From positions 228,087 through 292,086 of the forward strand of contig NZ_LYPC01000022.1 of assembly GCF_001700435.1 (NCBI RefSeq): a stretch of DNA of 64,000 nucleotides, written 5' to 3'. Below the pieces are notes generated by a model, which worked only from the letters and a program-made list of their open reading frames with translations, did not search any database and was not told where the DNA came from. Of this stretch, positions 16,729 through 26,000 are shown in pieces; within the stretch, counting starts at the first letter, position 1; the number at the start of each line of letters is the position of its first letter. This stretch comes from Paenibacillus pectinilyticus (GTDB taxonomy: Bacteria; Bacillota; Bacilli; Paenibacillales; NBRC-103111). The translations under genes and the position numbers were made by a program.

Positions 16729-17820
16729 TTATGCCTCTTGCAAATGTCTGCCTCTTATCAGGCTAATGATTAGAAAAACAATCGGAATACCAACAATGAA
16801 TATCGGAAAAATAAATGTCGTCCAGACAAGGTTTGCATAATCCAATATTCCAAAGACGTTTGCAGGTATTAAAGAGATAGAGAAAATGACAGGCGCAGTA
16901 AAAATGATCATCCTCCGCCATTTCTGGATACCCAACAATTGTGCTGATCCATAACTGTTAATGAACAAATACATGGACAACTTTACTAACACGCTGAAAA
17001 TCCAGATAAACACAATCCAGACATCCATATTTTGAATAAACTCTAGATAATTAATAAATCGAACCATAGCAAAATACGGAAAATACATACTCGATCCGAT
17101 GCTCGTTCCGAATGTTGCAATAACCATAATCGTCGCAACGAGAGCTAGTATGGATGGAATGCAAATGGATAATAGAATCGGCTTAAGCAGTTTTTCCGGT
17201 TTTGCTATAAAAGGCGTTAACATCATGATCATCATGGATTCCCCAAGGAAAGAGGCATTCACCAATGATCCCTGTAGAATGGGCATGATGCCAGTATCAG
17301 CATATATAGGTAGAAGCAGTGCGATATGTAAATTGGGTATATTTAATGTGAACGAAATGACAATGCCGACGATAATCAAAGGTCCAGCTAATTCACTGAA
17401 TCGTGCAATGGCTTCTACACTGCCAGCGAATGTAATGTAAACCATTGCCGCCATCATTAGAGCGGAGATACTCCAGACCGGTGTATCGTGAAATAGAATC
17501 TGCTTAATAAACAATGAGAATATGCGTAAAATATCGGCACATACGGAATACCAAACCACAAGATACAACAGGCTGATTAGCTTTCCAATCCACTTCCCAA
17601 AAAGCTTTTGAGCAAACTCTACCAGCGTTTGGGAAGGATGTCGTTGACTAACGCGAACGAGAATTGTCGTTAAGCCCAGGCCAATAATGCCTGCCACCAC
17701 AATGGAGATCCAAGCATCTTGTTTAGCGATTTCAATCGTCGGCGAGATAGTTAGCCAAATCGACATGGAGATCTCCAATGTTGTAAACATCCAAAACAAT
17801 TGCCAGGTTGAAATTTTCAT
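16729..17820 (-). CDS. Spore germinant receptor B subunit (GerAB family)
   Basis: 363-residue amino-acid-permease-like protein of the spore inner membrane, about ten helices, which in GerA-type receptors carries the germinant-binding site. The family start (ISTWQLFWMFTTLEISMSIWLTISPTIEIAKQDAWISI) and the mid block VNASFLGESMMIMML are clear. It is the third gene of an AA-AC-AB operon, overlapping the C-subunit stop by 4 bp. Its germinant cannot be predicted from sequence. Confidence 0.93.
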   Translation of the reverse strand: MKISTWQLFWMFTTLEISMSIWLTISPTIEIAKQDAWISIVVAGIIGLGLTTILVRVSQRHPSQTLVEFAQKLFGKWIGKLISLLYLVVWYSVCADILRIFSLFIKQILFHDTPVWSISALMMAAMVYITFAGSVEAIARFSELAGPLIIVGIVISFTLNIPNLHIALLLPIYADTGIMPILQGSLVNASFLGESMMIMMLTPFIAKPEKLLKPILLSICIPSILALVATIMVIATFGTSIGSSMYFPYFAMVRFINYLEFIQNMDVWIVFIWIFSVLVKLSMYLFINSYGSAQLLGIQKWRRMIIFTAPVIFSISLIPANVFGILDYANLVWTTFIFPIFIVGIPIVFLIISLIRGRHLQEA

Positions 17821-18989
17821 TCTCTTTCCCCTTTATCTCCTTTTCTTACGATTCGCTTGCGAATATCTCCTGTACTCTCAATATCCAACTTGACATCCAC
17901 CGCCACTTCAACAGTCGGAAATAAATCATCCCAATGATTGCGAATTTCTTTCCAACGATAAGGATGTTCTCTGTGAAATTCTTCGCCGATTCCGAATACA
18001 TCTTGCCCAAACTTAGTCTGTAACTTCTGTATTGTTTCTTCTACTCGCTTTGCTTTGATTGCATTCAACTTATTTTCGATGTGGACGCGCTCCGCGGATA
18101 AAGAGAGATCAATGTCCGTATTGTTTTCAAGTACCCTTCCAGTGCCTACGAGTTTGATATAGGCTTTCAGCTTATCACCCTCAAATTGCGTTCGGATGGT
18201 CTGTTTTAGATTGGATTCATATAAAGAAATACTTCCTTCCTCGATCTCTTCCGTCACGAATTGATTTCTCAATACACCTTTGATCCAAAATAATTCGAGT
18301 GATTCTCTCCCGCTCACTTCCCCGACCATTTTCAAATCTTTATTAAAGATAGCAACTGATCTGACATCAAAAATTTTGTCTTTCTCTTGCTTATTCATTG
18401 GCGAAATCTCAACCATCGGCATGGACGGGCGAATCCCATCCCTCCCCGCATCAATTAAAACATCTCTCAAAGCCGTGTCTCCTAAGCGACAATATCGGTC
18501 TTGATCAACAGCCACAATCGATGAAAATTGATTGAACGGACTGTTAATATTCAAAACTTCCCTTCCTTCTCCGTTATTCACAACGAAAATATCTGTCCGC
18601 AAACGCGTATCCGTATTTCGTGTAAATTGATCCATAACGTCAATCAGACCATTCCGTGCCAATTTCTCTCCGATAAAAATAGCTCTACGATGCCCCAGAA
18701 AAACTTTACGGGGCAGCTTGTCTTGAATTTGTTGGGTCAAATCTACGATTGATTTTCCAGTCGCCGTTAATACAATGTTCGCTCTTTGACTCTTCCCCTC
18801 GCCTCCCCGGATACTTTTGAAATCAGCGGGAACCGCGATTTGAGCGCTTTTTTGAAGTTTGCCGCTTTCAGTTAAATCCAATGCTGTTCCAATCCAGAAG
18901 GCATAATCGTTAATTTCATTCCGGTCCCAGCATCCAGAGAGTATCACTGTTTGTATCAAAAGAAGCATGAAACAACCGGTTCTTTTCAT
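17817..18989 (-). CDS. Spore germinant receptor C subunit (GerAC lipoprotein)
   Basis: 390-residue lipoprotein. The lipobox LSGC has the acylated Cys20 and is followed by the WDRNEINDYAFWIGTALDL block typical of Ger(x)C proteins. Later parts include AVSNFTRNTDTRLRTDIFVV-like strands and a C-terminal HREHPYRWKEIRNHWDDLFPTVEV segment of the third GerAC domain. It would be anchored on the outer face of the spore inner membrane. It overlaps both neighbours by 4 bp. Confidence 0.94.
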   Translation of the reverse strand: MKRTGCFMLLLIQTVILSGCWDRNEINDYAFWIGTALDLTESGKLQKSAQIAVPADFKSIRGGEGKSQRANIVLTATGKSIVDLTQQIQDKLPRKVFLGHRRAIFIGEKLARNGLIDVMDQFTRNTDTRLRTDIFVVNNGEGREVLNINSPFNQFSSIVAVDQDRYCRLGDTALRDVLIDAGRDGIRPSMPMVEISPMNKQEKDKIFDVRSVAIFNKDLKMVGEVSGRESLELFWIKGVLRNQFVTEEIEEGSISLYESNLKQTIRTQFEGDKLKAYIKLVGTGRVLENNTDIDLSLSAERVHIENKLNAIKAKRVEETIQKLQTKFGQDVFGIGEEFHREHPYRWKEIRNHWDDLFPTVEVAVDVKLDIESTGDIRKRIVRKGDKGERE

Positions 18990-20383
18990 TGTTTGTCTTG
19001 TGCCGCTACATACTTTTTATTCATTCGTATAAGCGTATCCTTCCAAAAAGTTGCACCAATAGGGGCCACTGGTTTTAAATAAGGCATACCGAATGACTTG
19101 AGGGTAACTAGATGAATCATGATGAACATAATCCCGATCGCAATACCATATAGACCAAGGACTCCACCTGAAATTAGCAGCGGAAACCGCAGCATGCGAA
19201 ATGGTAATGCCAGACTATAGCTAGGAAATGCAAACGAGGCGATCCCGGTACCTGCAACGATCATCACAATGGGAGCTGAGATAAACCCAGCTTGGACGGC
19301 TGCTTCCCCAATAACGAGTGCACCTACGATGCTTACAGCTGACCCGATGGCTTTAGGCAGTCGAAGACCGGCTTCTCGTAATCCTTCGAACATAAGTTCC
19401 ATCAATAAAGTTTCAATGACCGATGGAAATGGAATGCCTTCTCGCGCCGCTGAAATACTAAGCATCAGCGCAAGTGGAATCATCTGTGGATGGAACGTTG
19501 TAAGCGCAACATAGATGGATGGAACGAGACAAGACATAATGGCAAGTAGAAACCGTAACAGTCTGACGGCCGAGACGTATAAGAAACGTTCATAATGATC
19601 TTCAGCGGCTTGAAAACCTGCCCAGAATGTCATTGGCAGCAGCAATGCGTTTGGTGAGCCATCAACAATTATGGCCACTTTGCCTGCTAATAGACTTGCA
19701 GAAACGGTGTCTGGCCGTTCTGTATTTTGGATTTGTGGGAACAGGGATAAAGATTTGTCCTCAATAAATTCTTCAATATACCCTGAATCTAGTAGTTGAT
19801 TGGTGTGAAAAGCTTGAAGTCTTGCCCTAACTTCTTGAAGCAATTCTGGTTTGACCTTATCTTCGATGTAAGCAACAACAAACGATGTATGGGTCAACTC
19901 ACCTGCTTGAAGATTTTCAAACTTAAGTTTCGAATTACTTATTTTTCTTCGAATCATGCTTAAATTTGTTTTTAGGTCTTCTGTGAACCCTTCACGCGGA
20001 CCGCGTATAGATGCTTCATTTGAAGGCTCATTGATCGCGCGTTGTTTGAAAGCAGTTAGTTCGGCCATATATCCAAAAGGGTTACCATCCAAAAAGATGG
20101 CCGTACAACCTTTCAGCACTTTTGCTATGATTTCCGAATAGTGAACTTCCATTTTAAACTGTGTCAGTCGATCGACTTCACGACTTATCATACATGCCGA
20201 AATAATCTCTTCCAATTTGTTAGAATCCGTTAATTCTTCAATATACACGAGTAGAATATTCGCTTGATCCGGTAATTTTAGAGGCCTAATTACGACATCC
20301 GCACAATTTTGAAAAACTTCATGCATGACGTCTTGATTGATTGTCATGCTTTCGCTCACTTTTACAGGCATGGTGGGCTCCAC
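18986..20383 (-). CDS. Spore germinant receptor A subunit (GerAA family)
   Basis: About 465 residues. N-terminal soluble part (1-250) includes FVVAYIEDKVKPELL, LDSGYIEEFIEDKSLSLFPQIQNTERPD and KVAIIVDGSPNALLLP; a C-terminal membrane part has about five helices (EGIPFPSVIETLLMEL, AVSIVGALVIGEAAVQAG). I choose the GTG at 20383, preceded by AAAGGGGG. The in-frame ATG at 20410 coincides with the expected transcription start of the sigma-G-like promoter, so it is probably untranslated. First gene of the AA-AC-AB operon. Confidence 0.93.
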   Translation of the reverse strand: MEPTMPVKVSESMTINQDVMHEVFQNCADVVIRPLKLPDQANILLVYIEELTDSNKLEEIISACMISREVDRLTQFKMEVHYSEIIAKVLKGCTAIFLDGNPFGYMAELTAFKQRAINEPSNEASIRGPREGFTEDLKTNLSMIRRKISNSKLKFENLQAGELTHTSFVVAYIEDKVKPELLQEVRARLQAFHTNQLLDSGYIEEFIEDKSLSLFPQIQNTERPDTVSASLLAGKVAIIVDGSPNALLLPMTFWAGFQAAEDHYERFLYVSAVRLLRFLLAIMSCLVPSIYVALTTFHPQMIPLALMLSISAAREGIPFPSVIETLLMELMFEGLREAGLRLPKAIGSAVSIVGALVIGEAAVQAGFISAPIVMIVAGTGIASFAFPSYSLALPFRMLRFPLLISGGVLGLYGIAIGIMFIMIHLVTLKSFGMPYLKPVAPIGATFWKDTLIRMNKKYVAAQDKQ

Positions 20384-20414
20384 AACGTACCCCCTTTCCA
20401 TAAATTTCATTGAA

Positions 20415-20445
20415 TATTATGTGCGTTTATTTGTTGCCTTATTCG
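20415..20445 (-). promoter_or_regulatory. Sigma-G-like forespore promoter of the ger operon
   Basis: On the minus strand CGAATA (20445-20440), 18-base spacer, CATAATA (20421-20415). This is one base from TGAATA in the -35 and fits CATAMTA in the -10 of sigma-G. Forespore-specific expression is what GerA-family operons need. Confidence 0.75.
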
Positions 20446-20626
20446 AGTGATTAACAAGAGAGACTATGCTCAAAGCAATGACTTATGGCGTTTTAGGAAT
20501 AGTTTTCATGAAAACTCCACGCATTTATATAGATACCGACCGTTCCCCCTACTATTCTCTTGAATATATTAAGTTTAAGTAGACGCAAGAGTTTACATTA
20601 TTCTATTTATATTTGGAGGAGATTTT

Positions 20627-20827
20627 GTGAGATTTGTCATGAAACTACGCATGTTTATCGGAAACAATGTAGAACTGATTCTTTCAAACGGAGACATCGT
20701 CAAAGGCGTTCTGGCAGAAGTGAACTGTTCTTACATTATTGTTCAGACAGCAAGCGTACCCGGTTACGACGGTGAAGATGAATTGCTTATTCGCACCCGT
20801 TTGATAGATTATGTTCGGGTTATTTAA
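20627..20827 (+). CDS. Small DUF2642/Sm-like beta-barrel protein
   Basis: 66 residues starting with GTG, six bases after GGAGGAG. The sequence (VELILSNGDIVKGVLAEVNCSYIIVQT) looks like a single Sm/SH3-type barrel, as in DUF2642 proteins of spore formers (YuzF-like). DUF2642 proteins have been linked to spore outer layers in some Bacillus species, but here this is only context: it heads the polysaccharide operon and lies back to back with a ger operon. Its end overlaps the next gene by 17 bp. Confidence 0.6.
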   Translation: MRFVMKLRMFIGNNVELILSNGDIVKGVLAEVNCSYIIVQTASVPGYDGEDELLIRTRLIDYVRVI

Positions 20828-22343
20828 GAAGTATCGTAAGCATTCACAGAAAAGCGTGTGCTTGATTATTGCTTCGTACGGGAGTCCCGAGACTCTCATG
20901 CAATTTGTAATCAACTGTCGTAAACTGCCATTACGCGTTCCTATTTACCTAAGTCATTCAAATCAAGATCTCTCGAAATTGCACGTTAACTGTAAGGAAA
21001 TAGAATGCGTACTTCTAGACCATCTTTCCACTCAGGAAAAAGAACCTAGAGCCTTGGAGCAAACGGTAGAATTCGTAATAGTGACAGCTGACCGCAGCGA
21101 TCCAAGGGATCTGAAGCAGATGATACAAACAATTCAAAACGGCAGGTTCGATGCTATGTTGACTCAAGGGGAAGAGAAGTTACATCCTAACTTGAGCATC
21201 TCCCCGCTGCCTCTATGGCACAGGTTGATAAACGAATTCTCCGGAAGGCCCGAACTGGGCAGCGCCTCGCTTGCGAATCTTCCCTTTGCCCTGCCCACGC
21301 CTGAGTGGCGCTCATATGCTGGACTCCAATTGCTAAGAAACCCTGTTGATTCGCACCTCAGGTTAATCCGGTCCCCCTATCGGATCGGAGTGAAAGACAG
21401 CAGTTCAACCAACCTAGCTTCACTCGAGCAGAAAAGCGTAGAGCCTCCTCCTGGGATTGAAGAGCGGCTTGCGGCCCTTCTATCGCTACTTCCTCCTCCC
21501 AGAGGAGGTTGGAATGATGGTGCTCGAAGAAGGGATATTGTCGACAGGCTACATCAAGGTAACCTATCGCTGCCATCTCCATACCCCGGCAGGGATTACT
21601 CTTTCGATAGGAGAGGCGATAGAGCCAAGTCGTTATCTGTCATTATCCCGGCACGGAACGAGGAAGCAACGATTGGGCAAGTCATTCAGGAAATAAAGAA
21701 GCTTGCACCGAATGAAATTGTCGTGGTAATCAACGGATCAAGCGACCAGACAGAAACGATAGCTCGCGGGCAAGGTGCTACAACCATTAGTTTTGAGGAT
21801 CCACTTGGTACGGATGTTGGTCGTGCAATTGGCGCATTTGCTGCACAAAGTGAGATTTTACTGTTTGTGGATGGAGACTTTGTCATCCCTTGGCAGGATC
21901 TAGTACCTTTCGTTGAATCTGCTTCAACCTGCTGTGATGTGGCTGTCAACCAATTAAATCATCATTTGCGGTTGCGTATGCCTGTTGGGACAGTAACGGC
22001 TCTGAAATATGCACTGAATACCGCGCTGGGGAGAGCGGATCTTGAGAATGCTTCGCTCGTTCATGTACCTTTTGCCATAAATAGGCGAGCGCTTGAGGTC
22101 ATTCATTGGACTCATCTTCAGTGTCCACCCAAAGCTTATGCACTTGGACTGCTCGGCGGCTTGCATTGCTTGCCTGTTCACCAGGTTGAGGTAGACAGGC
22201 TGAACCGTTATCGACATGGAAAGCATGATTTGGCAGGAGAACGCTATTCTCAAGCAGCTGCACAGATTATTGGCGACCATATCGAAGCCATGCATACTAT
22301 TTCGGACAAAAAAGGAGGAATGTACCGACATGATGAAGCGTGA
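20811..22343 (+). CDS. Two-part glycosyltransferase, family 2 domain at C-terminus
   Basis: 510 residues. Residues from about 272 form a GT-A family 2 domain: SLSVIIPARNEEATIGQVI, a nucleotide-binding Asp region and a DXD-like VDGDF. The N-terminal ~270 residues are not a recognisable family; they open with VCLIIASYGSPETLMQFVINC, itself GT-like, and have a proline-rich linker (PPPGIEERLAALLSLLPPPRGG). The protein may be a two-domain enzyme or carry a regulatory N-terminus. It overlaps the gene before by 17 bp and the next by 14 bp. Confidence 0.8.
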   Translation: MFGLFKKYRKHSQKSVCLIIASYGSPETLMQFVINCRKLPLRVPIYLSHSNQDLSKLHVNCKEIECVLLDHLSTQEKEPRALEQTVEFVIVTADRSDPRDLKQMIQTIQNGRFDAMLTQGEEKLHPNLSISPLPLWHRLINEFSGRPELGSASLANLPFALPTPEWRSYAGLQLLRNPVDSHLRLIRSPYRIGVKDSSSTNLASLEQKSVEPPPGIEERLAALLSLLPPPRGGWNDGARRRDIVDRLHQGNLSLPSPYPGRDYSFDRRGDRAKSLSVIIPARNEEATIGQVIQEIKKLAPNEIVVVINGSSDQTETIARGQGATTISFEDPLGTDVGRAIGAFAAQSEILLFVDGDFVIPWQDLVPFVESASTCCDVAVNQLNHHLRLRMPVGTVTALKYALNTALGRADLENASLVHVPFAINRRALEVIHWTHLQCPPKAYALGLLGGLHCLPVHQVEVDRLNRYRHGKHDLAGERYSQAAAQIIGDHIEAMHTISDKKGGMYRHDEA

Positions 22344-23037
22344 ACCCGGCATGGTTAGTGTCGTTGTGACTAACTGTAACCGTGAATTATTTTTGAAAGA
22401 ATGTCTCGACAGCCTCCACCATCAGACCTATCCAAAGATTGAAATCATATTTGTAGATGATGCATCCACAGATCGATCGATTGGGGTGGTACAGTCATGG
22501 ATGAAGGAAAATGGCGTCGATGCCAATCGTTTACTCCTTGTTTGTCTTTCGAGGAATGCAGGCTATTCCGGATCTTTGACCACGGGTCTATTCTTGGCAC
22601 GAGGGGAGTTTATTGCCGTTCAAGACTCCGACGACTTCTCTCACCTATCTCGTTTCGAGAAACAGGTGAGTTACCTAGAGAACCATCCGGAAGTATCACT
22701 GGTTGGAAGCAATTATGCTTCGTTCAAGAACGAAGATCATCAGCAACGGCAATATACCCCTGCGAATTGGCTGAAGTACGGGGAGGAAATTCGTAAAGTC
22801 TACCGAAATGGCGGCCACTGTGTTTGTAACGGCACCATCATGTTCCGCGGAGCGATATTCGACCAGATTGGTGGACTTACCCGACGGATCGCTGGTGCAG
22901 AGGATTATGAATTTATCGTTAAGTTTCTCAATATTGGAGCTCGAATCGATAATATGCCCGAGATTCTGTATTACTATCGTTTTCACAGCAATCAAAGGTC
23001 TCTAGCCTATTTCGGAAAAGGAGGCGATCCATCATGA
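22330..23037 (+). CDS. Glycosyltransferase family 2
   Basis: About 235 residues. The GT2 start MVSVVVTNCNRELFLKECLDSL and EIIFVDDASTDRSI, AVQDSDD (DXD) and an acceptor-side GGLTRRIAGAEDYEF motif are all present. I start at the ATG at 22330, about nine bases after AGGAGGA; longer frames upstream lie inside the previous gene. It transfers a sugar from a nucleotide donor to a glycan acceptor in the cytoplasm; donor and acceptor are unknown. Confidence 0.9.
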   Translation: MMKREPGMVSVVVTNCNRELFLKECLDSLHHQTYPKIEIIFVDDASTDRSIGVVQSWMKENGVDANRLLLVCLSRNAGYSGSLTTGLFLARGEFIAVQDSDDFSHLSRFEKQVSYLENHPEVSLVGSNYASFKNEDHQQRQYTPANWLKYGEEIRKVYRNGGHCVCNGTIMFRGAIFDQIGGLTRRIAGAEDYEFIVKFLNIGARIDNMPEILYYYRFHSNQRSLAYFGKGGDPS

Positions 23038-24170
23038 CCACTGCCCCGTTGTCTGTGCTGATGGTACTCGATCAATTGAGTCCGGCTGGTACGGAGACGC
23101 ACGTATTAAGTTTGACGAAGTCTTTGATCCAGAAAGGACATCACGTCAGACTGGTGGCGGCCGATGGTGAACTTCGTTCCTCGTTCGAACAAGCTGGGTG
23201 TTCCGTATATCTCATGGATCCTCCTGAAGACGGCTCCACCAATCGCGCAGAATGGATCAACACACTACAAAGAATCATGAAAATGACCCATTTCGATTGC
23301 GTTCATGCACATCAAACTCCCTCCGGTCTTTTAGCAGCAGAAGCTGCAAGCAGTGAAGGTATCCCTTTCATTTTCACAACACATGGAACGTATTATCCCA
23401 AAGACAGTCTTGGATCTCTCCTCTCCCGCTCGAAAGCCGTGATCGCTGTAAGTAAGCCGGTACAACAGTACGTGCAGCATATTGGTTATCCATCGCATTT
23501 AATTCCGAATGGTATCGACCTTGAGGAGTTTTATCCGTCTATAAGTACCCAGGTACGCTCGGAACTCGGCATTGCCGATACTTCTGTCCTCATCGTTTAC
23601 GCGAGTCGTTTGGCTTGGGGCAAAGCGACGGCCTGTGACATCCTGCTGCGGGCAATGAAGGATCTCCATCGGTACGGCTGGCACCAGTTCGAGCTTGTCG
23701 TCGTTGGTGACGGCCCAAAGCGGGATTCGATTCAGCGTCTAGCTGAGTTCATTCACGAGGAAAGCGGCAGGAAGTTTATCCATTTAGCCGGTCAGCAAAC
23801 CCAAATGCGTGACTTCTATAACGCCGCTGATATCGTGATCGGTACAGGACGCGTGGCGCTTGAGGCATTGGCTTCTGAAAAACCGGTGCTCGCCATCGGT
23901 AACAATGGTTTTTTCGGATGGGTGGAGCCTGGAAATTACGAGGAAGCCTGGTCGCTCTATTTCGGCGATCACGGCTCAAGTGCCTCGCATTCACGTTATC
24001 TTTTTGCGGATCAAATCATAAAAGGTTATCAGAAATTGGATGTGTTAACGGCACAAGGGCGGGAAAATAGACAGTGGGTCGAACGCTTATTTCATAGTGA
24101 ACGTACAACTGATCAACTCCTCCAAATCTATCAGTCCGTTACGCAGGTATCACGAGAAAGGGGACAATAA
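23034..24170 (+). CDS. Glycosyltransferase family 4 (GT-B fold)
   Basis: 378 residues. N-terminal Rossmann half has LSPAGTETHVLSLTKSL, then FTTHGTYYPKD and IPNGIDLEEFYPS. The C-terminal GT1 half shows VYASRLAWGKA, GDGPKRDSIQRLAE and an EX7E-type block (GRVALEALASEKPVLA). Overlaps the previous gene by 4 bp and ends in TAATG, sharing one base with the next start. Part of the surface-polysaccharide operon. Confidence 0.92.
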   Translation: MTTAPLSVLMVLDQLSPAGTETHVLSLTKSLIQKGHHVRLVAADGELRSSFEQAGCSVYLMDPPEDGSTNRAEWINTLQRIMKMTHFDCVHAHQTPSGLLAAEAASSEGIPFIFTTHGTYYPKDSLGSLLSRSKAVIAVSKPVQQYVQHIGYPSHLIPNGIDLEEFYPSISTQVRSELGIADTSVLIVYASRLAWGKATACDILLRAMKDLHRYGWHQFELVVVGDGPKRDSIQRLAEFIHEESGRKFIHLAGQQTQMRDFYNAADIVIGTGRVALEALASEKPVLAIGNNGFFGWVEPGNYEEAWSLYFGDHGSSASHSRYLFADQIIKGYQKLDVLTAQGRENRQWVERLFHSERTTDQLLQIYQSVTQVSRERGQ

Positions 24171-25228
24171 TGAAACGCATGCTATATTTGGGTTGGATCG
24201 GCTTTAATAATATTGGTGACGAGCTGATGTGGCAATTATTTCGAGATTACTGTTGGAGATTTCTCCCTTCAAAAGAATATGAAGTGATCCCATCGATTCC
24301 TGGCGTAGATATTCGTAACCATGGCCCTTACGATACGATCGTATTGGGTGGGGGATCATTATTAATTCCCGGCTATATCGACGTTGTTCACCAAGCCATT
24401 CAACAAAATAAAAAAGTTATCATTTGGGGAAGCGGCCACGATCGGCGGGAGTACACCCCTTTAGATGAATCAGGTCAAGTCTCCCTCCATCTGGCTTATA
24501 CCGAAGAGCACAAGGCGACAAGTATAAAGCTTGCTGAAGTTGTTAGCCAGTCTGCTTTTTGCGGGGTTCGCGGTCCCCTCTCACTGCAATTTCTTCAACA
24601 TTCCGGCGTGCCCATGGAAAAAGTCGTGATTAGCGGCGATCCAGGTTTTCTGCTGCCTAGCCCTGCTCGTTTGAAGAGTGAAAGTTCGAAACACGTTATT
24701 GGTGTGAACTGGGGAACTGCGTACAACCGGATTTTTGGTGGCAATGAGGAAAAAGTGGAACAGCATTTAGTCGAGGCGCTCCGGCGTTTGATTCGGCAGG
24801 GTTACGACATTACGATTTTTCCGGTATGGGGTCCAGACCGGGAGGCTTGTGAGCGTCTTTACCGCAAACTTGGAGATCCGGAACATGTCAAACTTGATCA
24901 GCGTCTGCATCATTACGAGGATTTGCTGGAAATTATGCAGGGGTATGACTTAACGATCAATTTCAAACTCCACAGCAATTATCTTTCCGCAGCAGCCGGT
25001 GTCCCCTTCATTTGCTTAGGCTACCGGTTTAAGTCGTTGGATTTCGGTTACTCCGTTAATCTTTCCGATTATGTGCTGCCTACTCATCTCGACCAGCTAA
25101 CGGAAGTCATTCTCGACAGAGTTGCGAAGATCGAAGAAAATAAGGCATCCATTCTGGAGCAATTCGAAGTCAGCAGGAATTCTTACAGGACGCTACTGGA
25201 GCTGCCCTTCAAGGAGAAGCTTTTGTGA
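24170..25228 (+). CDS. Polysaccharide pyruvyl transferase
   Basis: 352 residues. Family marks include YLGWIGFNNIGDELMW at the start, VLGGGSLLIPGY, VIIWGSGHDRREY, FCGVRGPLSLQFLQ, ISGDPGFLLP and the late INFKLHSNYLSAAAGVPFICLGYR. CsaB-type enzymes add a ketal-linked pyruvate to cell-wall or spore glycans; pyruvylated polymers are the ligands of SLH domains. Several SLH proteins are encoded in this window, so a link is attractive but not shown. It is the last gene of the operon. Confidence 0.9.
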   Translation: MKRMLYLGWIGFNNIGDELMWQLFRDYCWRFLPSKEYEVIPSIPGVDIRNHGPYDTIVLGGGSLLIPGYIDVVHQAIQQNKKVIIWGSGHDRREYTPLDESGQVSLHLAYTEEHKATSIKLAEVVSQSAFCGVRGPLSLQFLQHSGVPMEKVVISGDPGFLLPSPARLKSESSKHVIGVNWGTAYNRIFGGNEEKVEQHLVEALRRLIRQGYDITIFPVWGPDREACERLYRKLGDPEHVKLDQRLHHYEDLLEIMQGYDLTINFKLHSNYLSAAAGVPFICLGYRFKSLDFGYSVNLSDYVLPTHLDQLTEVILDRVAKIEENKASILEQFEVSRNSYRTLLELPFKEKLL

Positions 25229-25270
25229 AATAGGAATAATCATATTCGCTACCCTATTGTTCAAATAAAA

Positions 25271-25297
25271 AAGGGCTGCCTCTTGAGGCAAGCCCTT
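25271..25297. terminator. Bidirectional terminator
   Basis: AAGGGCT-g-CCTC-tt-GAGG-ca-AGCCCTT with A-run upstream; one bulged base. It closes the polysaccharide operon and the convergent NUDIX gene. Confidence 0.8.
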
Positions 25298-25318
25298 CAA
25301 ATATCGTGATCCCTTATC

Positions 25319-25801
25319 TTATAAACCAAGTTCTCCTTGTGGCTCACCACTCCATGGATCAAACTCTGTATAGAAGGAGCTGCCTCCAAAATCCAAATAA
25401 GCTTGAAATCGAGTACGTATGGCTGGATCAGTAATCATCGCTAGTACGGTATCCTTTTCAAACCAAAAACTTTCTAAGGTTTCTTCGGAGGCAAATAGTT
25501 CTCCACTCACAGGATTGCACATAAAGTCGAACATAAGTTTGTTTGAACTATCAGTTACACTGTTATGCCATTTATGCATGACTGAATTTGAATAAACACC
25601 GATTAAGTAAGATACATCTATGTTTATTCCACAATCTACTTTTACTTCTCTAATTAAAGCAGTCATTAGGTCTTCACCTTCTACGATTTTCCCTCCAGGA
25701 AATATCCAACCGCTATGTTTCGTCTTTACTAATAAGATGTATCCATGTTCATTCTCCACAATACCACCGACAACTACAATTGGGTTTGGCATATACATCA
25801 T
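25319..25801 (-). CDS. NUDIX-fold protein with degenerate Nudix box
   Basis: About 160 residues. Fold start PNPIVVVGGIVENEHGYILLVKT is typical. The Nudix box is GGKIVEGEDLMTALIREVKVDCGI. The canonical pattern has R-E-U-x-E-E-x-G-U, but here the two metal-binding acids read Val and Asp, so catalysis may be weakened. I start at the ATG at 25801 because AAGG is eight bases upstream; a GTG six bases earlier is too close. Confidence 0.85.
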   Translation of the reverse strand: MMYMPNPIVVVGGIVENEHGYILLVKTKHSGWIFPGGKIVEGEDLMTALIREVKVDCGINIDVSYLIGVYSNSVMHKWHNSVTDSSNKLMFDFMCNPVSGELFASEETLESFWFEKDTVLAMITDPAIRTRFQAYLDFGGSSFYTEFDPWSGEPQGELGL

Positions 25802-26000
25802 ACTCACAACCTTTAATGGGCTAGAACATTAGATGTTAAACCAACAGCGCACGAACAATCTTCCTTACAGTATTAATATCATCCCAATATTAAATTTGAC
25901 TGTAAACAAACTTAAAAGAAGATAAATATTTTTGTTACATCCACTAACTTATTGTTACCATGGATGCGTGCTTTGATATCAATGACCTTCTTTCTTCCCA

